Source: Candidatus Heimdallarchaeota archaeon (GTDB taxonomy: Archaea > Asgardarchaeota > Heimdallarchaeia > Heimdallarchaeales > Heimdallarchaeaceae). Taken from it: a stretch of DNA of 64,000 nucleotides. Within the stretch, counting starts at the first letter, position 1; every line of letters begins with the position of its first letter. Of this stretch, positions 54,863-61,771 are shown piece after piece. The position numbers and the translations under genes are program-made. Location of the stretch: NCBI GenBank assembly GCA_030603365.1, contig JAUVXV010000002.1, positions 186,001 through 250,000 of the forward strand, read 5' to 3'. Under the pieces are notes generated by a model. The model was given only the letters and a program-made list of their open reading frames with translations, was not told the origin of the DNA and searched no databases.

Positions 54863-55825
54863 TTAATCAAGCTCCTCTAATATCTTTGTAATAGATTCTT
54901 TATGTTCTGTTAATTTTGTTTTAAGAAATTCCTTAGCTAAATTCCTCTCTTCCTTGGATTCAATTCTATCTAGATGCTCCTTAATCAGATTAGGATGTCT
55001 GATTAAGAAACGAAAACTTGGTAGAGGTAGACCATATTCCATATACATTCTTGCGAATGGTCTTCCATGATGCTTACCTCGATGAAGCATGATTTCTTTC
55101 CTCATTTCAGGAGGAACATCCTCAGCAAGATTTCTGAAAATTCTTCCAAAGGGATTGAAAATCATTGGTTGCTTCTTCCCTTTCTTGACCATGAAATGTT
55201 TTTCCTCAACGTGGAAAACAAAACCTGTTAAATCTATAAGAGACATTAATGCTTTGGATAAAGTTACCCTACCTACATCTGTTATTTCATAGATTTTCTT
55301 GATTCTATCTCCATCAGAATCTTTTCTAACATACTTAATAAGACCATTTTTCTCTAAAGACTCAATAGTGGGATAAATACCACTTATGTTACTCCAGATG
55401 GTTGTAGTTTTCTTTATTTCTTGAGCAGTTAACTCTAATTCTTCAATGATTTCAGTAAGATATTCAATATCTTTGTTGATTCTAGCTTTGTTTTTTCTAG
55501 TAAGTAAATTTTGAATGTGAGGATTATATTTGAAAATAGAACAGTTTTCTATGTCATTCTCAATAGAATTCTTTTTGGCCTCATATTCTGTACTTTCTTT
55601 ATCCACTGTTGTACTTAATTTATCGAGATCATGAAGAACGCTTAGATGATTATGAATAAAATCAACACCTTTTCTACGATTTTCAAACAGAATATCAGAG
55701 GCTTTAGAACGTATTTCATATGCATGAGAACCATCAGGGGAACGTGCTAAATGAATTAAAATAGCAATTTCACCTAATTTCCTTGCAAGCTTCTCCTCGT
55801 ATTTATTAGTTAAATCTTGAGCCAT
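54863..55825 (-). CDS. PadR-like regulator with inserted helical segment, copy 1
   Basis: 320 residues from the ATG at 55825 (GGTGA upstream); longer in-frame starts are unlikely because they would pass through the operator. PadR features are split. Helices 1-2 are at 17-45 (GEIAILIHLARSPDGSHAYEI). The recognition helix and wing are at 144-182 (SNISGIYPTIESLEKNGLI, then a Lys/Glu wing ending in YEITDVGR). In ordinary PadR proteins these are adjacent; here about 100 residues of helix lie between. A C-terminal helical domain (about 195-320) is conserved in copy 2. PadR proteins such as LmrR repress efflux pumps and release on drug binding. It is the first gene of the exporter operon, and an operator palindrome lies upstream. 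Confidence 0.8.
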   Translation of the reverse strand: MAQDLTNKYEEKLARKLGEIAILIHLARSPDGSHAYEIRSKASDILFENRRKGVDFIHNHLSVLHDLDKLSTTVDKESTEYEAKKNSIENDIENCSIFKYNPHIQNLLTRKNKARINKDIEYLTEIIEELELTAQEIKKTTTIWSNISGIYPTIESLEKNGLIKYVRKDSDGDRIKKIYEITDVGRVTLSKALMSLIDLTGFVFHVEEKHFMVKKGKKQPMIFNPFGRIFRNLAEDVPPEMRKEIMLHRGKHHGRPFARMYMEYGLPLPSFRFLIRHPNLIKEHLDRIESKEERNLAKEFLKTKLTEHKESITKILEELD

Positions 55826-55868
55826 TTTTTCTTTCACCAATGGAAATTTCACACACAGTATTATATAC

Positions 55869-55889
55869 ATATTATAATTTTTATAATAT
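55869..55889. promoter_or_regulatory. A/T-only palindrome at the TATA region of the PadR-exporter operon
   Basis: ATATTATAA-TTT-TTATAATAT is a perfect nine-base inverted repeat, 44 bases before the ATG. It contains the TATA box. Being all A/T, it may be partly a matter of composition. Confidence 0.4.
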
Positions 55890-55906
55890 TCTGTTTTTAG
55901 AATATT
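55885..55906. promoter_or_regulatory. Candidate PadR operator 1
   Basis: AATATTC-TGTTTTTA-GAATATT, a perfect seven-base inverted repeat with an eight-base spacer, directly upstream of the putative TATA box of the PadR-exporter operon. The same half-sites and spacing occur at 59123-59144 before the second efflux operon. Confidence 0.65.
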
Positions 55907-56006
55907 AATAAATCTTACTATTTGACAATACGATGAATTAATCATTCTGCACGCATAATGCTTAAAAAAATTAAAAAAAGAGAATAGAAATAATCTTCAA
56001 AGGAGT

Positions 56007-56972
56007 TTATAGCTTCTTCAATAATTTATCAATCATTTTTCTTCGGTCTAACAGCCTTTTCCTTATGAAGGATTTCAGAAAATTCCTATCTTCTTCAGAA
56101 TCAGTAGCATCTAGGTGATCTTCTAGCAGATCTGGATGATTAACAAGAAAGTTCAGTTTAGGATAGGTTATTCCTTGTTCCATCACAGTAAAAATATAAG
56201 GCATTTCTTGGGGCTTATTTCTAAAAGAATCAAGTTTCTTCTTAAATTCGGGGGTTAAATCATCAGTTAGGGTCACAAGAATCTTTCTGAGAGGAAGCAG
56301 CCTAGATGGTAAGATTCCTTCAGATTGATGAATAGTTTTGTTTGTTTCAGTTTCAAAGATGAATGAAGATATATCCAAGAGTGAAGACATAACTCTGGAA
56401 AGTGATTTTCGCCCAATGTCTGTAATTATATAGATTTTCTTCAGCCTACCACCTTCTGGATCTTCTTTCATCATTTCAATTAAACCATTTTTCTCAAGCG
56501 AATCAATTGCGGGATATATCCCTGAAACATTGCTCCAAATAACTGAAGTTTCTATTATATCTATAGTTGAAATCGCTATATCTGCGATCAAATCTCTTGT
56601 GTATTCTATGTCCTCTTTACTAAGTGTGTAGTTTTCTGAAAGAATTTGTTGAAATCGTACATTATGTTTTAAAATGAGAAAATTATCAATTTCTTCTTTT
56701 ATTTCTTTCCTCTTTTCTTTAAAGTCTGAAGAATCAGTATTATATTGCGAAAGGAGTTCATTCAGCTCATTGAGTACTTTTAGATGCTTTTGAATTAAAA
56801 CTGCCTCTTGATTTTTTTTCTCAAAGAAAATTTCTGATGCTTTTTGACGCATTTCATAAGCATGCGAACCTTCTGGAGATTTAGCTAGATGTAAGAGAAT
56901 AGCTACTTCACCTAATTTTCTTATGAATTTTTCCTCATACTTTTCAATTACTGCATCTGAATCAGTACTCAT
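56007..56972 (-). CDS. PadR-like regulator with inserted helical segment, copy 2
   Basis: 321 residues from the ATG at 56972, with AAGGTG five bases upstream (a TTG at 56990 is less likely). It is collinear with copy 1: helices 1-2 at about 21-49 (GEVAILLHLAKSPEGSHAYEM), a charged helical insert at about 50-145 (KRKEIKEEIDNF and others), then SNVSGIYPAIDSLEKNGLIE and a wing ending in YIITDIGRK. The C-terminal domain again ends in a long basic helix (RRKMIDKLLKKL). It is the last gene of the MacB-type operon, 14 bases after the ATPase stop. Likely a repressor sensing a transported compound; ligand unknown. Confidence 0.8.
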   Translation of the reverse strand: MSTDSDAVIEKYEEKFIRKLGEVAILLHLAKSPEGSHAYEMRQKASEIFFEKKNQEAVLIQKHLKVLNELNELLSQYNTDSSDFKEKRKEIKEEIDNFLILKHNVRFQQILSENYTLSKEDIEYTRDLIADIAISTIDIIETSVIWSNVSGIYPAIDSLEKNGLIEMMKEDPEGGRLKKIYIITDIGRKSLSRVMSSLLDISSFIFETETNKTIHQSEGILPSRLLPLRKILVTLTDDLTPEFKKKLDSFRNKPQEMPYIFTVMEQGITYPKLNFLVNHPDLLEDHLDATDSEEDRNFLKSFIRKRLLDRRKMIDKLLKKL

Positions 56973-56986
56973 TTTCACACCTTGTC

Positions 56987-57754
56987 TCAATCATTGTTTC
57001 TGAATGGATTTAGCCTATCTCTGGTAATCTCACCATCTGTAATCATAACATCTCTAGAAGAGAATTCTGCTAGTTTAGGATCGTGAGAAACAGCTAATAT
57101 GGTAGTTCCTTTTTCTTTATTTATTTTCCTAAGAAGTTCAAGAACTTCTCCACCTGTTTGAGAGTCTAGATTTCCTGTTGGTTCATCCGCTAGAACTATA
57201 GGTGGTTCATTGATCAATGCTCTACAAATAGCAACTCGCTGCTTCTGTCCTCCAGAAAGTTCAGTAGGTTTATGATGCATACGGTCTTCTAAACCAGCGA
57301 TTTTCATCAGCTCGTTAGCTCTTGCTTTATCTTCCTTACTTATACCATAAGGTAAGAGAGGTAAGAGAACATTATCACGAGCAGAGAGTGTATCGATTAG
57401 AAAGATATCCTGAAAAACAAATCCTATCTTGTTCTTTCGGATAGTACTTAGCTTACGTTGATTCATCTGTGTAATTTCTGTTCCATCGATGAAAACTTCT
57501 CCACTAGTTGATGATGCCATGCACCCAAGTATTGTGAGGAGAGTACTTTTTCCACTTCCACTTGGACCCATTATTGTGATGAATTCTCCTCTTTCAACTT
57601 TGAAATTTACACCTCGTAAAGCTTGAACTTCAGCTGGAGAACCCTCAAAGAATTTTCTCCACAAATCTTTAATTTCAATAATAAGATCAGTAGAATCTTT
57701 TATTACTTCGCTTGCAATTTTAAGATGTTTCTGTGTTTCGTCTGTACTTACCAT
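56987..57754 (-). CDS. MacB/LolD-type ABC transporter ATPase
   Basis: 255 residues from the ATG at 57754, with AGGTGA five bases upstream; the ATG two codons earlier (57760) is also possible. A leader of about 25 residues precedes the NBD. Walker [16 protein letters not shown], signature [16 protein letters not shown], Walker [14 protein letters not shown], switch His AVSHD. The Q-loop is IGFVFQDIF. It pairs with the FtsX-type permease encoded upstream, whose stop precedes it by fewer than ten bases. Such complexes form mechanotransmitting exporters rather than transporters through the membrane core. Confidence 0.93.
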   Translation of the reverse strand: MVSTDETQKHLKIASEVIKDSTDLIIEIKDLWRKFFEGSPAEVQALRGVNFKVERGEFITIMGPSGSGKSTLLTILGCMASSTSGEVFIDGTEITQMNQRKLSTIRKNKIGFVFQDIFLIDTLSARDNVLLPLLPYGISKEDKARANELMKIAGLEDRMHHKPTELSGGQKQRVAICRALINEPPIVLADEPTGNLDSQTGGEVLELLRKINKEKGTTILAVSHDPKLAEFSSRDVMITDGEITRDRLNPFRNND

Positions 57755-57763
57755 CATAATCAC

Positions 57764-59095
57764 CTAACTTCCTTGTAAAACCTCCATAGGTTTAACAGAA
57801 CTTGCTCTAATTCCAGGATAAAGTCCGCCCAATATCCCTATTCCTACTGCGATGGCTATAGCTGTGAAGAATATTCCTGGAGTTATTACAGCAGAAAATG
57901 GCATTCCACCAGCTGCTGTTGAAGCCATCAATCTTTCAAGACCTTTTATAGACAAGAAGGAGAATATAATTCCAACTAACGATCCGGCTATACCTAGTGT
58001 AATGCTTTCAATTAATACTGAGTAGAGAATGTGACCTTCTTTCCAGCCTGTAGCTTTTAAAATAGCAAATTCTTTAGATCTTCCTTCGACTCCAACTAGT
58101 TGTGCTATTATTACACCCATACTACCAGAAATTACTACTATTATGGTAACAACGCTTATCACTATATCCTGAGTTGCCATTAAATCATCCATTGTTTCAA
58201 GTGCTGAAGCTAAGGATAATGAGGCAAATTTCATTTCTGGATATTGAATTTCCAGGTAAGCTATTAGTTCATCTATAAACTTGTTGACATCTTCTGAATT
58301 ATCAATTGATGTACGTACTGCAACAACATTGGGATTATCGATTCCAAAATGAGTGGGATCTAAACCAAAGGGAGTATAATGAAACATATAGTTCATTGTA
58401 TCGTTTCGCAACAGTTCAAATAGAACATTGTTAGTCACATTAATTGGCACATAGATATCATATCCTGTTACCATTATGGACTGTTGGATTCCACCAACAT
58501 CAGCTGATGTTATACCAACGATTTCTAAATCATAAGTGTAAGTTGTGTTAACCGAAATTGAAAATGTTTTTCCTATGTCAAATACCTCTGAATTATTTTC
58601 AAAGAGTGCATAAGGAATGATACATTCATCTTGATTGAATTCGAAATAACTTGACTCTTCAGTCAATTCCTCCAATTCAGAGTAAATCTCAGTGAAATCA
58701 TCTAAATCTTCTATCCCCCTAATGTTAATCCCCATAGGCGTTCCAAATACTGTCGTACCTAATATATCCGTATAGTTGTTAACCGTAGCTGGTAAAATCT
58801 GCTCAGTTGCTACTGCAGAAATTGCTGAGCTATTTTCAAAATTCATTATAGTGTCTGTGATATTAGCTGGTAACTGAGAGGCATACGTAAAGGGTGTATC
58901 CTTCTCCTGTAACTGAAAAGTTCCAACTAATTCACTAAAAATATCGTTGAAAGTTTCATCCATTCCAGTTGTAAAAGCATTAATTGTAACTTGCATGGTA
59001 ATAGCTATAGTAATACCTGTAATTGCAAGAATGGCAACGATCTTTCTTCTAAACGCGTTTTTAAACGCAAACCATGTAACTTTTCCAATCTTCAT
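57764..59095 (-). CDS. MacB/FtsX-type ABC permease
   Basis: 443 residues. One N-terminal helix (IVAILAITGITIAITMQVTI) is followed by an ectodomain of about 230 residues (MacB periplasmic core) with many Asn/Thr/Glu residues. Three further helices carry the FtsX unit: IVISVVTIIVVISGSMGVI, GIAGSLVGIIFSFLSIKG and FFTAIAIAVGIGILGGLYPG, ending in RASSVKPMEVLQG. The segment KEFAILKATGWKEGHILYSV is the usual coupling helix to the ATPase. It starts with ATG eight bases after a GAGGT Shine-Dalgarno and is first in the operon permease-ATPase-PadR. Confidence 0.9.
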   Translation of the reverse strand: MKIGKVTWFAFKNAFRRKIVAILAITGITIAITMQVTINAFTTGMDETFNDIFSELVGTFQLQEKDTPFTYASQLPANITDTIMNFENSSAISAVATEQILPATVNNYTDILGTTVFGTPMGINIRGIEDLDDFTEIYSELEELTEESSYFEFNQDECIIPYALFENNSEVFDIGKTFSISVNTTYTYDLEIVGITSADVGGIQQSIMVTGYDIYVPINVTNNVLFELLRNDTMNYMFHYTPFGLDPTHFGIDNPNVVAVRTSIDNSEDVNKFIDELIAYLEIQYPEMKFASLSLASALETMDDLMATQDIVISVVTIIVVISGSMGVIIAQLVGVEGRSKEFAILKATGWKEGHILYSVLIESITLGIAGSLVGIIFSFLSIKGLERLMASTAAGGMPFSAVITPGIFFTAIAIAVGIGILGGLYPGIRASSVKPMEVLQGS

Positions 59096-59121
59096 ATAAT
59101 TAACCTCTTGTTCAGAATCGG

Positions 59122-59145
59122 CAATATTCAGATTTCTGAATATTG
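59122..59145. promoter_or_regulatory. Candidate PadR operator 2
   Basis: CAATATTCAGA-TT-TCTGAATATTG, a perfect eleven-base inverted repeat. Its core is AATATTC-N8-GAATATT (59123-59144), identical in half-sites and spacing to operator 1. It lies between the TATA box and the start codon of the permease gene, over the expected transcription start. Confidence 0.75.
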
Positions 59146-59156
59146 GTAAAAATGAA

Positions 59157-59168
59157 CATATATAAAAG
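59157..59168 (-). promoter_or_regulatory. TATA box of the MacB-PadR operon
   Basis: The minus strand reads CTTTTATATATG here. A start 25-27 bases downstream would fall inside operator 2, so repressor binding would block initiation. Confidence 0.5.
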
Positions 59169-59196
59169 TAACTATTTGCAAAAGAACAAAGAGTGA

Positions 59197-60822
59197 TTAA
59201 TCTTCAAGCATATACTTGTAAGTGTATTCTTTTGGAGGAGTGAAACTTTCTTTAATAGTTCTTGCTGAAATCCACCTTAACAGATTCAAGTAACTACCAG
59301 CTTTGTCATTAGTCCCAGAAGATCTTGCACCACCAAAGGGTTGCTGACCTACAACAGCCCCAGTAGGTTTTGAATTAATGTAGAAATTGCCTGCAGCATT
59401 TCTTAAAGCCTTATTTGCCAGATCTATAGCATGTCTATCTTTAGCAAAAATTGATCCAGTTAATGCATAAGGGGATGTATTATCACACAATTCTAGTGTT
59501 TCATTGAATGTTTCATCTTGATAGATATAGATAGTCAGAACAGGTCCAAAAATTTCTTCTTCCATTGTTTTAAACTTGGGATTTGAAGTTACAATTGTAG
59601 TTGGTTCAATGAAATATCCATTTGAGTTGTCATAATTCCCTCCAGTAATAATTTCTGCTTCCTCTGAGTTCTTAGCAAAGTCTATGAATTTGGTAATGTT
59701 ATTGAAAGCTGGTTGATCGATTACTGCGTTGATGAAAGTTGAAAAATCTTCAACATCACCTTGCTTAATCTCATCTGTAGCTTTTACTAATTTGGTCTTC
59801 ACTCTTTCCCACATACTCTCTGGGATATAGGCTCTACTAGCGGCTGAACATTTCTGTCCTTGAAATTCAAAAGCACCCCGAATTAAAGCTGTAGATACTT
59901 CATCTACATCTGCAGAATTATGAACAAAGACAAAATCTTTACCTCCTGTTTCTCCAACAATTCTTGGGTAGGTACGGTATTTTGCAATATTTTCACCAAC
60001 CTTTTTCCACATCCATTGAAAGGTTCCTGTTGCACCAGTAAAATGAACTCCTGCTAAATCAGGATGATCCAATACTTGTTTTCCTATTAATGATCCTTGG
60101 CCTGGAACAAAATTAATTACACCACCTGGCAATCCTGCATCCATCAAAATTTGCATAATATAATAAGCAGGATAGACAGCTGATGATGCAGGTTTCCACA
60201 CTACTGTATTCCCCATAAGAGCTGGAGAAGTAGGGAGGTTACCAGCAATTGAGATGAAATTAAAAGGTGTGACTGCAAAAACAAATCCTTCTAATGGTCT
60301 GTACTCCAACCTATTCCACTGACCTTCTGGTGAGCTCGGTTGTTGAGAATATATTTGAGTCATGTAATTAGCATTAAATCTTAAGAAATCTATCATCTCA
60401 ACTACATCAACTTCAGCTTGGTAAACATTCTTGCTAATACCTAACATAGTAGATGCATTCATTATTTGTCTATAGGGACCAGCCATCAAATTAGCTGCTT
60501 TCAAGAAAATCGCTGCTCTGTTAGACCAGTGAAAAGATTCCCATTTTTCCTTAGCATTTAAAGCAGACTCGATAGCTGAATCTACTTCTTCACGACCTGC
60601 TTTGTTAAAATCAGCTAGAATATACTGATGATTATGAGGAGGAACACAAGTTCCTTTATTGTCAGTTAAAATTTCCATACCATCAATTATGAGAGGTATT
60701 TCGAATCTCTCTCGTATGAAATCTAATGCTTTCTTCAAATCTTTTCTTTCTTTACTTCCAGGAAGATAACCTAGAATCTTCTCATTCTTAGGTTCTGGAA
60801 CCTGAAAAATACCATCTTTCAA
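59197..60822 (-). CDS. pruA: Delta-1-pyrroline-5-carboxylate dehydrogenase (glutamate semialdehyde dehydrogenase)
   Basis: 541 residues, ALDH4A1-type. It oxidises glutamate gamma-semialdehyde to glutamate with NAD+ in proline and arginine catabolism. The catalytic cysteine is C325 in EFQGQKCSAASRAYIP; the general base Glu is in VGETGGKDF. Other family features: AVTPFNFISIAGNL, WKPASSAVYPAY, GPVLTIYIY and QQPFGGARSSGTNDKAG. The TTG start at 60822 has AGGTGA seven bases upstream, so it is preferred. No proline dehydrogenase is nearby. Length is normal. Confidence 0.94.
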   Translation of the reverse strand: MKDGIFQVPEPKNEKILGYLPGSKERKDLKKALDFIRERFEIPLIIDGMEILTDNKGTCVPPHNHQYILADFNKAGREEVDSAIESALNAKEKWESFHWSNRAAIFLKAANLMAGPYRQIMNASTMLGISKNVYQAEVDVVEMIDFLRFNANYMTQIYSQQPSSPEGQWNRLEYRPLEGFVFAVTPFNFISIAGNLPTSPALMGNTVVWKPASSAVYPAYYIMQILMDAGLPGGVINFVPGQGSLIGKQVLDHPDLAGVHFTGATGTFQWMWKKVGENIAKYRTYPRIVGETGGKDFVFVHNSADVDEVSTALIRGAFEFQGQKCSAASRAYIPESMWERVKTKLVKATDEIKQGDVEDFSTFINAVIDQPAFNNITKFIDFAKNSEEAEIITGGNYDNSNGYFIEPTTIVTSNPKFKTMEEEIFGPVLTIYIYQDETFNETLELCDNTSPYALTGSIFAKDRHAIDLANKALRNAAGNFYINSKPTGAVVGQQPFGGARSSGTNDKAGSYLNLLRWISARTIKESFTPPKEYTYKYMLED

Positions 60823-60922
60823 AGTAATATCACCTGATAAAATAATTCTAATTCACACTAGGTGATTTTTTCTTTTTATATCATTGGGAATAACAAAAAA
60901 ATGAATTACGAAGAATATGTGT

Positions 60923-61708
60923 TTACTCCTCGTCAGGTAAATACCTTTCTTCTTCTTTAGCAAGTTTCACCATATCTTTGTAGGCTTCTTTCACTTTATC
61001 ATCTTCACCAATAAATAGAAAATGTAATGACCCTTCTCCTGTTCCAACTCCACTTGAACCGATCTGGAAAACATTAACTTCTGGGTAAAGTAAATCAAAT
61101 GCTTCAAATTCAGTAAAAACTTCTCCAGGTATAGGCATAATACCTATTGGATATCCCATCGAATATTCTGGGTCTATAGTTTTATTTCCCAAAATCTGCG
61201 ACAATTCCCAAACACTATCATCTATCGATCGGGAAATGCTAATTGGAATAATTATACTTATTCCACGAGCTATTGCTGTAGGCAAGAAAGCTCCGACTGT
61301 CCCCCCTACAGGATGAGCCATATAAACTCCTGCTATACCATCAGCTCCAAGAGCGTTACCACCTTTAATAATAACATCTTCTGGTTGAAATTCATCTATA
61401 GTTTCTCTGAGGTTGTTAATTTCAACTTTCTTCCCTTTATCTAGAACAACCTCTTTCAACCTTTTTTCTACTTTGAGACCACCAAGTCTAAACAACTTTT
61501 CTTTATCCCCGGTAACCTGTCCAGCAACATAATGTGACTTATTAAATTCTTCATCTAATAATTCTTCTAAGATGTAAGCTGTTGTTGATCCTCTAGAGAT
61601 GAAAATTTTGTTGTTTTCTAATGCTTCTTTTATCTCAGGATGTTCCATAAGACCTTTAGCAATAAGCCTTTTACATTCAGTGTGAGTTAAAACTACTAAT
61701 GCGCGCAT
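60923..61708 (-). CDS. Conserved archaeal/bacterial-type protein of unknown function
   Basis: 261 residues, cytosolic alpha/beta. It opens MRALVVLTHTECKRLIAKG. The most marked section is EDVIIKGGNALGADGIAGVY plus MAHPVGGTVGAFLPTAIARG, with Gly-rich turns that look like a ligand or phosphate pocket. A second is IGSSGVGTGEGSLHFLFIGE. I have seen similar proteins in anaerobes but know no name or activity. A nucleotide or cofactor role is only a guess. It lies between pruA and the large C-terminal orphan gene on the same strand, about 60 and 100 bases from them. Confidence 0.7.
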   Translation of the reverse strand: MRALVVLTHTECKRLIAKGLMEHPEIKEALENNKIFISRGSTTAYILEELLDEEFNKSHYVAGQVTGDKEKLFRLGGLKVEKRLKEVVLDKGKKVEINNLRETIDEFQPEDVIIKGGNALGADGIAGVYMAHPVGGTVGAFLPTAIARGISIIIPISISRSIDDSVWELSQILGNKTIDPEYSMGYPIGIMPIPGEVFTEFEAFDLLYPEVNVFQIGSSGVGTGEGSLHFLFIGEDDKVKEAYKDMVKLAKEEERYLPDEE

Positions 61709-61771
61709 AAGATTCCAGTATAAGACAAAAATAAAAATGTTTTCTAGAAAAATAAGAAGGAGAGAAGAAGA

